A stretch of DNA of 64,000 nt from Streptomyces sp. APSN-46.1 (GTDB taxonomy: Bacteria > Actinomycetota > Actinomycetes > Streptomycetales > Streptomycetaceae), in NCBI RefSeq assembly GCF_022815725.1, contig NZ_JALGRF010000007.1:62001-126000 (forward strand), given 5' to 3'. The notes beneath the pieces were generated by a model. The model had not been told where the DNA came from. It saw nothing but the letters and a program-made list of their open reading frames with translations, and did not search any database. Positions within the stretch are counted from its first letter, which is position 1. Every line of letters starts with the position of its first letter. Of this stretch, positions 8,359-16,621 are shown in pieces. The position numbers and the translations under genes are program-made.

Positions 8359-8364
8359 AGGCTA
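8359..8364 (-). promoter_or_regulatory. -10 box (TAGCCT) of the GNAT gene, leaderless
   Basis: On the minus strand TAGCCT is followed by six bases and the ATG at 8352. No ribosome-binding site lies in the gap. Confidence 0.5.
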
Positions 8365-8383
8365 GGCGGGGGCCACCACCCCC

Positions 8384-8968
8384 TCAAGCGGTTTGTGCCG
8401 GGGCCTGCAGCGAGAGGTGCCAGCGGCCCGACCAGCCCGTCAGGGTGACCGTGGACAGCGGGCGGACGTCCACGTTCCAGTACGTCAGCGGGGGTGCCTT
8501 CAGGGCGTAGACCAGGGCCGCCCGGACCACCGCGGGCTCGGCCACCGCCACGATGGCTCCGCCGTCGTCGGCCGGCCGGGTGTCCAGCCAGCCGCCGATC
8601 CGGGAGATGAAGGCCAGCAGGGACTCGCCGCCGTGCGGGGCGGCCAGGGGGTCGGTGAGCCAGAGGTCCACCGCCCCGGGTTCGCGCGCCGTCACCTCGC
8701 CCAGGGTCAGTCCCCGCCAGCGCCCCATGTCGCAGTCGCGCAGCGCGGGCTGGGCGAGCGGGGCGTACCCGAGGGCCTCGCCCGTGGCGCGGCTGCGCGG
8801 GGTCGGCGAGCAGTAGCGCAGCTCGGCGGCGCCCAGCGGTACGAGACCCCGGGCGGCGGACTCCACCGCGCGCCAGCCGGCCCCGTCCAGCGGGCGGTCG
8901 TCGTCGAAGCGCTCGGCGAGCAGCGGGGTGCCCCGGGCTGCGGCGACGAGCGAGACCCGAACATGCAT
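8384..8968 (-). CDS. Histidine-phosphatase-fold protein lacking the catalytic histidines
   Basis: 194 aa. The fold is recognisable from CSPTPRSRATGEALG, DMGRWRGLTL, PHGGES and the terminal strands, all in the order seen in phosphoglycerate-mutase-like (CobC-type) phosphatases. The N-terminal LxRHGE motif that carries the phospho-accepting His reads LVAAARGTP, and the second catalytic His (usually in a SHGG-like motif) reads VAVAEPAVVR. Both histidines are therefore absent. I recall similar degenerate members in other actinobacteria, so this looks like an established non-catalytic subfamily, not a recent mutation. The ATG at 8968 was chosen because upstream residues are the antisense of the MocR repeat tail. 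Confidence 0.65.
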   Translation of the reverse strand: MHVRVSLVAAARGTPLLAERFDDDRPLDGAGWRAVESAARGLVPLGAAELRYCSPTPRSRATGEALGYAPLAQPALRDCDMGRWRGLTLGEVTAREPGAVDLWLTDPLAAPHGGESLLAFISRIGGWLDTRPADDGGAIVAVAEPAVVRAALVYALKAPPLTYWNVDVRPLSTVTLTGWSGRWHLSLQAPAQTA

Positions 8969-8999
8969 GCGGTGATGGTGAGCCGCGCGCGGCGTCGGG

Positions 9000-10616
9000 T
9001 CAAGCGTCCCGACCGACGCCGTTGCCTGGACCGGAGCCCGGCGCGTTGCCGAAAGCCGAGCCCGGCGCGCTGCCGAGACCCGAGGCCGGCGCGTTGCCGG
9101 GACCGGAGCCCGGCGCGCTGCCGAGACCCGAGGCCGACACGTTGCCGAGACCCGAGGCCGGCCCGGCGCCCAGCCCCGCGCCCAGCCCGGTGCGGAGCCG
9201 GTGGACGGCCTCGGCCAGTTCCCCCGCGCCCGACACCCCGGCGAAGCTGAGCCGGACGTAGGGAGCCGGCGGTTCCGCACAGAAGTACGGCCGGCCGGGC
9301 GCGACCGCGACGCCCGCGCGCAGGGCCGCCGCCGCGAAGGACACGTCGTCGCCCTCGCCGAGCCGGGCCCACAGCTGGTACCCGCCGGACGGCAGATGCG
9401 GCAGCTCGACCCCGGGCAGCTCGCGGCGCAGCGCGCCCGCGAGCACGTCCCGCCGGTGCCGCAGCTCGGCGGCGACGGCGCGCAGGTGGCGCGGCCAGGC
9501 GGGCGCGCCGACCAGTTCGAGGGCGGCCTCCTGGAGCGGCCGGGCCACGAAGAAGCTGTCCACCACCTGGATGGCGCGCAGCCGGTCCAGCACCGGGCCC
9601 CGGGCGGCGAGCGCGCCCACCCGCAGGCTGGGCGAGGTGGCCTTGGTCAGCGAGCGCACATGGACCACCAGCCCCTGGGCCATCGCGTCGTCCTCGGCGG
9701 CGAGCGTGGGAGGCAGCGGCCCGGCGTCCTCGTGGGCCAGGGCCCGGGCGTAGTCGTCCTCGACCACGAACGCCCCGGCGGCCCGCGCGATCCGCAGCAC
9801 CTCGCCCCGCCGCTCGGCGGACAGCACCGCGCCGGTCGGGTTCTGGAACAGCGGCTGGCATACGAACACCCGCGCACCGGTGGCTTCGAAGGCGGCGGCC
9901 AGCAGCTCCGGCCGGACCCCTTCGGCATCCACCGGCACGGGTACGGGCCGGCAGCCGGACGCGCGGGCGATGGCCAGCAGTCCGGGGTACGTCGGGGACT
10001 CCACCAGGATCGGCGCCCCGGGCGGGGCCAGCGCCCGCAGAGCGGTGGTCAGCGCGCTCTGCCCGCCCGCGGTGATCAGTACGTCGGCGGCCCCGACGGC
10101 CGCCACCGCCCCGCCGATCTCCCGGGCGAACCAGTCGCGGAGCTCGGGCAGCCCCTCCATGGGCGGCCGCCCCCAGGCCCCGGGGCGGCGCCCGGCCCGG
10201 GCCAGGGCCACCGCCATGGCCCGCTCGGGCTGGAGCGCGGGGTGCAGGTAGCCGCCGTTGAGCTCGATCACCCCGGGCGGGGGCGCGGCCAGCGTGTTCA
10301 GCACCCCCGAGGCGTCCACGGAACGCGGGATCACCTCCCCCGCGCCGTCGGCGCTGAGGGCGAGTTCCTGCCAGGAGGTGTCCCCGGGCGCCTCGGTCTC
10401 CGTACGCGGCTGGGCCCGGAACACCCCGGCGCCGGGCCGGGTGACCACGAGCCCCTCGGAGGCGAGCTGGGCGAGGGCCCGGGAGACGGTGACCGGGCTG
10501 ACCCGGTAGCGCTCCACGAGAGCCCGACTCGACGGGAGCTTTCCACCCACCGAGTAGCGGTTGAGCTCCGACCGCAAGGATTCCGCCAGTTGGGCCACAC
10601 TGCTACGCTCGTACAT
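9000..10616 (-). CDS. MocR-type regulator (GntR wHTH fused to aminotransferase domain)
   Basis: 538 aa. Residues ~1-70 form a GntR winged helix (GGKLPSSRALVERYRVSPVT). Residues ~115-480 are a class-I PLP aminotransferase fold with ESPTYPG, FQNPTG, EDDYA and the PLP-Lys motif VRSLTKATSPSLRVG. MocR proteins use PLP or an amino-acid-like ligand to control divergent genes. The final ~50 residues are a low-complexity Gly/Ser/Pro/Asn tail built from 8-residue repeats, which is not part of the family fold. The ATG at 10616 overlaps the start codon of the divergent EamA gene, which is the probable target. Confidence 0.85.
   Translation of the reverse strand: MYERSSVAQLAESLRSELNRYSVGGKLPSSRALVERYRVSPVTVSRALAQLASEGLVVTRPGAGVFRAQPRTETEAPGDTSWQELALSADGAGEVIPRSVDASGVLNTLAAPPPGVIELNGGYLHPALQPERAMAVALARAGRRPGAWGRPPMEGLPELRDWFAREIGGAVAAVGAADVLITAGGQSALTTALRALAPPGAPILVESPTYPGLLAIARASGCRPVPVPVDAEGVRPELLAAAFEATGARVFVCQPLFQNPTGAVLSAERRGEVLRIARAAGAFVVEDDYARALAHEDAGPLPPTLAAEDDAMAQGLVVHVRSLTKATSPSLRVGALAARGPVLDRLRAIQVVDSFFVARPLQEAALELVGAPAWPRHLRAVAAELRHRRDVLAGALRRELPGVELPHLPSGGYQLWARLGEGDDVSFAAAALRAGVAVAPGRPYFCAEPPAPYVRLSFAGVSGAGELAEAVHRLRTGLGAGLGAGPASGLGNVSASGLGSAPGSGPGNAPASGLGSAPGSAFGNAPGSGPGNGVGRDA
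9022..9165. repeat. 24-bp in-frame tandem repeat in the MocR 3' end, six copies
   Basis: Six 24-bp units (9022-9045, 9046-9069, 9070-9093, 9094-9117, 9118-9141, 9142-9165) differ at a few positions each. They encode GLGSAPGS/GPGNAPAS-type octapeptides at the protein C-terminus. The unit length preserves the reading frame. Confidence 0.85.
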
Positions 10617-10655
10617 GACAGCACAGAATAGCGCTATCGCCTCGATGCCGATAGC
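10604..10655. promoter_or_regulatory. Divergent promoter/operator between MocR regulator and EamA exporter
   Basis: The two start codons overlap in CATG at 10614-10617. A minus-strand TATTCT (10625-10630) lies eight bases before the regulator ATG, and a plus-strand TACGCT (10604-10609) lies five bases before the exporter ATG; TTCCGC sits 17 bp further upstream as a possible -35. A perfect palindrome ATAGCGCTAT (10628-10637) and an inverted repeat GCTATCG (10633-10639)/CGATAGC (10649-10655) could be the MocR operator. It would cover the regulator's own -10 box. Confidence 0.5.
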
Positions 10656-11541
10656 AGTTCAAGGCGCTGCGAGCACCCCCGCTACGAGTACCCGCACCGG
10701 AACCGCCCTCGCCCTGCTCGGCGTCATCGCCTTCTCGCTGACCTTCCCCGCCACGGCCTGGGGCCTGGAGAGCTTCGGCCCCTGGTCCCTGGTCTCCCTG
10801 CGCAGCGTGCTCGCGGCCCTGATCGCGGGCGGGTTCCTGCTGGCCGCACGGGTGCCCCTGCCCGGCCGGGAGCACTGGGCGGGGCTCGCCGTCGTGGCCG
10901 CCGGCGTGGTGGTCGGCTTCCCGCTGCTGACCACCCTGGCCCTGCGGACCTCCACCACCTCGCACGCCGCCGTGGTGGTCGGCCTGCTGCCGCTGACCAC
11001 GGCGGCGCTGGCCGCCCTGCGGACGGGGATCCGCCCCTCGCGCCGGTTCTGGGCGGCGGCCGTGGCCGGAGCCCTGGTCGTGCTCTGCTTCACCCTCGCC
11101 CAGAGCGGCGGGGGCGTCTCGGGCGGCGACGGCTTCCTCTTCGCGGCCCTGCTGGTGTGCGCCGCCGGTTACACCGAGGGCGGGCGCCTGGCCCGGCACC
11201 TGCCGGGCTGGCAGGTGATCGGCTGGGCGCTGGTGCTGTGTCTGCCGCTGACCCTCGCCGGTTCCGCGCTCGGGCTCGCGTACGAGCCGGTGCACCTGAC
11301 CGGGCACGGGCTGGCCGGCCTGGTCTGGGCGGCGGGCGGCTCCACCTTCCTCGGCCTGTTCGTCTGGTACCGCGGCATGGCCGAGATCGGCGCCGCCCGG
11401 GCCAGCCAGCTCCAGCTCGCCCAGCCGCTGCTGACCCTGGTGTGGTCGGTGGCGCTGCTGGGCGAGCGGCTGTCGCCCGCCGCCCCGGTGGCCGCCTGCG
11501 CGGTGCTGGTCTGCATCGCCGTGACCCAGCGGGTCAAATAG
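10615..11541 (+). CDS. EamA-family (DMT) exporter
   Basis: About 308 aa with ten predicted hydrophobic segments arranged as two EamA repeats (about residues 25-150 and 165-300); SQLQLAQPLLTLVWSVALLG near the end is typical of the second repeat. DMT proteins usually export amino acids or metabolites. The start is uncertain: ATG 10615 overlaps the regulator start, while ATG 10645 would leave the inverted repeat outside the gene. Neither has a Shine-Dalgarno. The pairing with a divergent MocR gene suggests ligand-induced export of an amino acid or amine. Confidence 0.8.
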   Translation: MTAQNSAIASMPIAVQGAASTPATSTRTGTALALLGVIAFSLTFPATAWGLESFGPWSLVSLRSVLAALIAGGFLLAARVPLPGREHWAGLAVVAAGVVVGFPLLTTLALRTSTTSHAAVVVGLLPLTTAALAALRTGIRPSRRFWAAAVAGALVVLCFTLAQSGGGVSGGDGFLFAALLVCAAGYTEGGRLARHLPGWQVIGWALVLCLPLTLAGSALGLAYEPVHLTGHGLAGLVWAAGGSTFLGLFVWYRGMAEIGAARASQLQLAQPLLTLVWSVALLGERLSPAAPVAACAVLVCIAVTQRVK

Positions 11542-11607
11542 GAGCAATTCACCCTAGACTGCTAACACCGGATCGGATCGGATCGGACCGCCACCGAGGA
11601 GGTCAGT

Positions 11608-11805
11608 ATGCGTGCGACTGAGGGCGACCAGATCGTGCAGCACGGCAGAGTCGTGGGACAGCACGACAAGGTCGGCGAGATCACTCAGGTACTTGGCGAG
11701 AACGGAACCCCTCCCTACCGGGTGCGCTTCCAGGACGGCCACGAGGCCATCATGTCTCCGGGCCCCGACTGCGTCGTGAAGCACCCCGCGGAGCCCCCGC
11801 GCTGA
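11608..11805 (+). CDS. DUF1918 small protein
   Basis: 65 aa. The sequence (MRATEGDQIV at the start, VRFQDGHEAIMSPGPDC near the end) matches DUF1918, a small SH3-like beta domain common in actinobacteria and of unknown role. A strong GAGGAGG ribosome site precedes the ATG. A short GGATC repeat (11572-11585) lies just upstream. Monocistronic between the EamA exporter and a convergent gene. Confidence 0.85.
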   Translation: MRATEGDQIVQHGRVVGQHDKVGEITQVLGENGTPPYRVRFQDGHEAIMSPGPDCVVKHPAEPPR

Positions 11806-11839
11806 CGCCACGCGCGCTGACTCCACGCGACGCACCGAC

Positions 11840-13144
11840 TCACCGGGGCGGCGCCGCCGTCGGGTAGTGGTCGGCGACGACCCTCGCCATCGCTCCATTG
11901 GGGTCCGTGACCACCTGCTTCGCCGAGAAGTAGACGTGGCCGCGGACCTCGGCGTACTCCTTGGCGAACGCGACGTGCCGCGACAGCTCCGCCGGGTCGC
12001 GCCAGGCCTCCGTGGGGCTGTCGGGGTCGCAGCGGTAGAGCGCCTCGCCGACGTAGAGCCGCACCCCGGTGCCCTCCACCGTCCGCGCCCACCACGGCAC
12101 GATGTCGGTGTAGTCGGCCGCCGGGTGGCCGATCTGCCAGTAGGCCTGGGGCACGACGTAGTCGATCCAGCCCTGCTTGACCCACTTGCGGGTGTCCGCG
12201 TACAGGTCGTCGTACGTCGCGACGCCCGCGCGGGTCGGCGAGCCCAGCGGGTCCACGTCGTCGTTGCGCCAGATCGCGAACGGGCTGATGCCGAAGTGCG
12301 CCGCCGGCCGGACCTTCCGCAGCCGCGCGGACATCTCGCTGACCAGGGTGTCGATATTGTCCCGGCGCCACGCGGCCCGGGAGGGGAAGGAGCCTCCGTA
12401 CTCCTCGTACGCCTCGTCGTCGTCGAAGTACTCGTCCTCGACGGGGTACGGGTAGAAGTAGTCGTCCCAGTGCACCCCGTCCACCGCGTAGCGGGAGACG
12501 GCGTCGAGCATGGCCTCCTGGACGAAGGCCCGCACCTCCGGCAGGCCCGGGTTGTAGTAGGTCTTGCCGCCGTACTCGACCGTCCAGTGCGGGTTGCGCC
12601 GGGCGGGATGGCCCGGGTCCAGCAGATCGGGGTCGGTGTGCTGGGCCACGCGGTACGGGTTGAACCAGGCGTGCAGTTCCAGCCCGCGGGCGTGCGCCTC
12701 CGCGACGGCGGTACCGAGCGGATCCCAGCCGGGATCACGGCCCTGCTCCCCGGTCAGCCACTGCGACCAGGGCTCCCACGCCGCCGGCCACATCGAGTCC
12801 GCGGTCGGCCGGACCTGGAGGATCACCGCGTTCAGGCGCCGCCTGACGGCGGTGTCGAGCAAGTCGGTCAGCTCGGCCCGCTGCGCCGCCGCGGGCAGCC
12901 CCGGCTCGGAGGGCCAGTCCAGGTTCTCGACGGAGGCGATCCACATCCCGCGGAATTCGGGGGCGGCCGACCGCCCTCCCGCCGCCCCGCGGGCCGGCGC
13001 CGCTCGCCGCGCCGCCCCGCGCGCCGCCCGTTCCGCCGCGCCCGCCGGCTCCGCCGCGCGCGCGGGGACCGCCTGGCCCGCCGCCGCGGCGGCCAGCGCC
13101 CCCGCCGCTCCCGCCAGCAGCCCACGACGCCCGATGCACTCCAT
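11840..13144 (-). CDS. Tat-exported glycoside hydrolase-like protein (GHL10/DUF187 type)
   Basis: 434 aa. The N-terminus has GRRGLLAGAAGALAAA, a twin-arginine signal, followed by an Ala/Arg-rich linker. The mature domain starts at EFRGMWIASVENLDWPSEPG and continues with LNAVILQVRPTADS, HAWFNPYR and DGVHWDDYFYPY, the TIM-barrel features of the GHL10 (YngK-like) family; the WDDYFYPYP segment holds the likely acidic catalytic residues. Such proteins are exported and presumed to act on cell-wall or other glycans. Note that tatC and tatA lie in this window at 49-50.5 kb. Substrate unknown. Confidence 0.8.
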   Translation of the reverse strand: MECIGRRGLLAGAAGALAAAAAGQAVPARAAEPAGAAERAARGAARRAAPARGAAGGRSAAPEFRGMWIASVENLDWPSEPGLPAAAQRAELTDLLDTAVRRRLNAVILQVRPTADSMWPAAWEPWSQWLTGEQGRDPGWDPLGTAVAEAHARGLELHAWFNPYRVAQHTDPDLLDPGHPARRNPHWTVEYGGKTYYNPGLPEVRAFVQEAMLDAVSRYAVDGVHWDDYFYPYPVEDEYFDDDEAYEEYGGSFPSRAAWRRDNIDTLVSEMSARLRKVRPAAHFGISPFAIWRNDDVDPLGSPTRAGVATYDDLYADTRKWVKQGWIDYVVPQAYWQIGHPAADYTDIVPWWARTVEGTGVRLYVGEALYRCDPDSPTEAWRDPAELSRHVAFAKEYAEVRGHVYFSAKQVVTDPNGAMARVVADHYPTAAPPR

Positions 13145-13319
13145 GTGACGACCCCACTCCGATCGGTGACATTGCCCCGCGTGCGCCCAGCATGCCCGCC
13201 CCGGCCCGCCACGACGCTCAACGTCAGGGGTAACGTCGGGGGACGTGGCGGGCGCCGGACAGCAGTTACCACTGTCAAGGCCGGGGGACCCGCGATGGAT
13301 GAGCAGCGAAAGGCACGAT

Positions 13320-14192
13320 GTGACGGACCTCCCTACCGACATCGCACGCGTCGGCGTAGTGGGCTGTGGCCAGATGGGCGCGGGCATCGCGGAGGTGTGC
13401 GCCCGCAGCGGTCTTGAGGTGAAGGTCGCCGAGACCACCGGCGAGGCCCTGGAACTCGGGCGCACCCGGCTGCACAACTCGCTGATGAAGGCCGCCGAAC
13501 GCGGCAAGATCAGCGTGGAGGAGCGGGACGCCACCCTGGCCCGCCTCACCTTCACCACCGACCTCGGCGAGTTCGCCGACCGCGACCTCGTCATCGAGGC
13601 CGTCGTCGAGAACGAGCAGGTCAAGACGGAGATCTTCCAGGTCCTGGACCAGGTGATCACCCGTCCGGACGCGATCCTCGCCTCCAACACCTCCTCGATC
13701 CCGCTGGTGAAGCTGGCCGTCGCGACCTCGCGTCCGGACCAGGTCATCGGCATCCACTTCTTCAACCCGGCCCCGGTGCAGAAGCTCGTCGAGCTGATCC
13801 CGGCGCTGACCACGGGCGAGGAGACGGTCAAGCGGGCCGAGGCCCTGGTGCGGGACGTGCTGGGCAAGCACGCCGTCCGCGCCCAGGACCGTTCCGGCTT
13901 CGTCGTCAACGCGCTCCTCGTCCCGTACCTGCTGTCGGCGATCCGGATGTTCGAGTCCGGCATCGCGAGCCGCGAGGACATCGACAACGGCATGGAGCTG
14001 GGCTGCGCCCACCCGATGGGCCCGCTGAAGCTGTCCGACCTGATCGGCCTGGACACCATCGTGTCGATCGCCGACTCCATGTACGCGGAGTACAAGGAGC
14101 CGCTGTACGCCGCTCCCCCGCTGCTCCAGCGGATGGTCGACGCGGGCCGCCTCGGCCGCAAGAGCGGCTCGGGTTTCTACCCCTACGGCTGA
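13320..14192 (+). CDS. 3-hydroxybutyryl-CoA dehydrogenase
   Basis: 290 aa. Rossmann motif GVVGCGQMGAGIAEV at the N-terminus, then ASNTSSIPL, GIHFFNPAPVQKLVE (with the catalytic His) and a C-terminal helical domain including HPMGPLKLSDLIGLD and KSGSGFYPY. The enzyme oxidises 3-hydroxyacyl-CoA with NAD(P) in butyrate/PHB-type metabolism. I preferred the GTG at 13320 because GAAAGG lies seven bases upstream; an ATG at 13299 is also possible. Divergent from the Tat-exported hydrolase. Confidence 0.9.
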   Translation: MTDLPTDIARVGVVGCGQMGAGIAEVCARSGLEVKVAETTGEALELGRTRLHNSLMKAAERGKISVEERDATLARLTFTTDLGEFADRDLVIEAVVENEQVKTEIFQVLDQVITRPDAILASNTSSIPLVKLAVATSRPDQVIGIHFFNPAPVQKLVELIPALTTGEETVKRAEALVRDVLGKHAVRAQDRSGFVVNALLVPYLLSAIRMFESGIASREDIDNGMELGCAHPMGPLKLSDLIGLDTIVSIADSMYAEYKEPLYAAPPLLQRMVDAGRLGRKSGSGFYPYG

Positions 14193-14207
14193 CTCCCGTA
14201 GCGGCCG

Positions 14208-14738
14208 CTACCCCAGCCTCAGATGGTGGAGCAGCAGGAGCCCGGCCGCCATGTTGGCGGCCGGGACCTCCCCGCGGGCGATCATGTCCGGCACCAGTTT
14301 GAGCGGGACCCATTCACGGCGTGAGGACTCGAAGCCGTCCTCGGGGTGGCCGATGTACGTGGCCCCGTCGGCCCAGTAGAGGTGGTGGCGGGCGTCGGTG
14401 AGCCCGTTGGAGGGCTCCACTGTCATCAGGTGGTGGAGCGGGCCGGGCCGCCATCCCGACTCCTCCTCCATTTCGCGCGCCGCGGCCGCCTCGACGGACT
14501 CGCCGTCCTCGACGACACCCGCCGGGAGTTCCCAGCCCCAGCTGTCGGTGATGAACCGGTGCCGCCACAGCAGCAGTACCTCATTGGCCTCGTTGACGGC
14601 CGTGGCGACGGCGACCGGGCGCAGCCGGATCACGAAGTGGTCCAGGTGCCGCCCGTCGGGGAGTTCCACATCGGCGAGGTTCACATCGAACCAGCGGTTC
14701 TTGTACACGGTCTGCTCACTCAGGTTCGTCCACTGCAC
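14208..14738 (-). CDS. NUDIX hydrolase (ADP-ribose pyrophosphatase-like)
   Basis: 176 aa. The NUDIX box is complete: ELPAGVVEDGES, then REMEEESGW, fitting GX5EX7REUXEEXGU. The order of flanking strands resembles ADP-ribose pyrophosphatases, which hydrolyse nucleoside diphosphate sugars with Mg. A GTG start at 14738 is favoured by GGAAGG upstream. Convergent with the dehydrogenase; 15 bp separate the two stops. Exact substrate cannot be told. Confidence 0.8.
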   Translation of the reverse strand: MQWTNLSEQTVYKNRWFDVNLADVELPDGRHLDHFVIRLRPVAVATAVNEANEVLLLWRHRFITDSWGWELPAGVVEDGESVEAAAAREMEEESGWRPGPLHHLMTVEPSNGLTDARHHLYWADGATYIGHPEDGFESSRREWVPLKLVPDMIARGEVPAANMAAGLLLLHHLRLG

Positions 14739-14791
14739 GGTTGTGCCACCTTCCGTTCGAGTAGGTGGCAACATGGCAGCAGTTCAGGCCG

Positions 14792-16126
14792 TCACAGGGG
14801 AACGCGCAACGCCCCGTCGATGAGCTGTGCGGTCTCCTCCGCACCGGCACAACCGCTGGTCAGCAGCTGTTCGCGGACCGCCCGCAGCCGCTCCCGCAGC
14901 CGGAGCGATTCCATCCCCTTGGCCCGTTCCGCCATTTCGGCCGCGGCCGCCACCGCCCGGTCGGCCTCGCCCTGGCGCAGCTGGATCTCGCAGAGCATCG
15001 CCAGCCGGTGGACCCGGCCGCGATCGTGCGCCGGCGTGCCCACGGCGGCGGCCGCCTGCTCGTGCGCGGCGTCCAGATCCCCGAGGCTGAGCAGCGCCTG
15101 AGCCACCTGTACGTTGACCAGCCCGGGCTGGACGTACCCCGTCTCGTCGGGCTCCGTACCGGGCCGGATCCGCTCGGCGGCCGCCTCGGCCTGCCGGATG
15201 CACGCCAACGCGGCGCGGGTGTCGCCGAGTTGGGCGTAGGCCTTGGCCTGCATCGCGTACAGGTCCGCGGCCAGGGCCGGGGTGGTGTGCCGGCCGGCGG
15301 CGCGCAGCGCGGCCTCGGCGAAGGCCACGGCCTGGCGGTGGTCCCGCAGATGCAGGCTCTGGTTGACGAGCAGCGCGATGACGTACGCCCCCAGCCCCCG
15401 GTCCCCGCTCGCCTTGGCGAGCCTGAGGGCCTGGTGGAAATAGCGCTGGGCGAGCCCGTGGGCGTCCGAGTCGTACGCGCAGATGCCCGCCACGGCCACC
15501 AGGGACCCGGCGGCGCGGTGCAGACGGCGGCCGAGGTCATCGGGGTAGCTGCCGCGCAGCATGGGGGCCGCCTCGCTGCCCAGGAAGCGGACGATCCGAT
15601 CCCGGGTGGCCACCCCGCCGGCCCGGCGGTACATCAGCTCGTAGTGCGCGCGGGCCGCCCGCAGGATCTCGATGTGCTCCGGGCCGATCCTGGTCGGGCC
15701 CTCCCGGGACACGTCGATGTCCTCGGGCGGGTTCTCCCACTCCCAGACCGGGATGACGGCGGGGGTGCCGGTGACCGCCTCGACGGCGAGGAGCTGGGTG
15801 CGGCCCTGCTCCTCGGACCGCCACAGGGCGGCGGCCCGGTCGACGAACCCGCTGAGCGGTGTCGCGTGGTGAGCCCGGCCCGGCAGTCCGAGCCCGGCGT
15901 CGTCGAGGCCGACGGGCCGGCCCAGCCGTCCGCCGAGCACCTCGCAGATCAGGTCGGGCACCTGACCGCGCGGGCGCTGCCCCTTCAACCAGCGGGAGAC
16001 CGCGGTGTGTTCGTAGCGCAGCGCGAGTCCGCGGGTCCGGCCCGCCTGGTTGACGTGAGCGGCAAGTCCGGCATGGGACATGCCCGCCTCGGCGAGGAGG
16101 GCGTCGAGCAGGGTGTTCGGCTGCAT
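14792..16126 (-). CDS. TPR-containing DNA-binding regulator (NsdA-like)
   Basis: 444 aa. The first ~70 residues resemble a divergent XRE-type helix-turn-helix (LLAEAGMSHAGLAAHVN, then HTAVSRWLKGQRPRG). The rest is a long array of TPR-like helical pairs from about residue 140. This is the layout of Streptomyces NsdA-type proteins, which repress development and antibiotic production; I do not claim orthology. The ATG at 16126 has GGAGGGG upstream. It is followed on the far side by a 495-bp gap before pheT. The ligand is unknown; peptide or small-molecule sensing by the TPRs is possible. Confidence 0.65.
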   Translation of the reverse strand: MQPNTLLDALLAEAGMSHAGLAAHVNQAGRTRGLALRYEHTAVSRWLKGQRPRGQVPDLICEVLGGRLGRPVGLDDAGLGLPGRAHHATPLSGFVDRAAALWRSEEQGRTQLLAVEAVTGTPAVIPVWEWENPPEDIDVSREGPTRIGPEHIEILRAARAHYELMYRRAGGVATRDRIVRFLGSEAAPMLRGSYPDDLGRRLHRAAGSLVAVAGICAYDSDAHGLAQRYFHQALRLAKASGDRGLGAYVIALLVNQSLHLRDHRQAVAFAEAALRAAGRHTTPALAADLYAMQAKAYAQLGDTRAALACIRQAEAAAERIRPGTEPDETGYVQPGLVNVQVAQALLSLGDLDAAHEQAAAAVGTPAHDRGRVHRLAMLCEIQLRQGEADRAVAAAAEMAERAKGMESLRLRERLRAVREQLLTSGCAGAEETAQLIDGALRVPL

Positions 16127-16480
16127 GGGCCCCTCCAAGGGCTGGTGGAACTCAGGCTAGTGGGTGCGGGGTTCACACGGGGTGTGAACCAAGTACGCGC
16201 ATAAATGCGAAACGCACTCTGCCGTGGAGGGGGTATTCGGCGGTTCACTTAAGGGCCTCGCCAAGAGGCAGCTCGGGTCGTCGGCTCCCCCTCGTACAGT
16301 GCGACGACCCGTCACCGCGCCGCCCGTTCTGCTGTCTGCCCGACACTCCATGGCAGGCGGGCGGCGCGCCTCGGTTCCGCCGACGCCCGGTTGGTCGCCG
16401 GGCCCGGCAGGGCCAGGCCGGACGCGCGCCGGACCCCTTCCACCGGGCCCGGCGCGCCGTTCCGCCCCCGCCGGGCAATT
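16127..16480. other. Intergenic region, no gene seen
   Basis: Upstream flank of the TPR regulator. It holds a relatively AT-rich stretch (about 16165-16250), presumably its promoter, then GC-rich low-complexity DNA. No convincing coding frame or RNA gene is apparent. Confidence 0.4.
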
Positions 16481-16541
16481 CCAGCCCCGCCGGCGTTTGA
16501 GGCGCGGGGGTACGGGGGCAGAGCCCCCGCAACGGCGCCGC
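16481..16541. repeat. Dispersed Streptomyces GC-rich hairpin repeat, copy 1
   Basis: Begins CCAGCCCCGCCGGCGTTTGA and continues through a GGGGGCAGAGCCCCC hairpin to CAACGGCGCCG. Two further copies lie at 36238-36345. This element is familiar to me as a very abundant intergenic sequence in Streptomyces genomes. Here it sits downstream of pheT and may serve as a terminator or boundary. Confidence 0.75.
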
Positions 16542-16621
16542 GGGGCACCCGGGGGCCCGCCACAACGGGCGAGGGGCGCACCCGGCAATCCGGATGCGCC
16601 CCTCGAAACCCGCGGCAGCGG

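Noticed and set aside
9022..9165. Possible CRISPR-like array
   Set aside because: Units are contiguous with no spacers and encode the MocR C-terminal tail.
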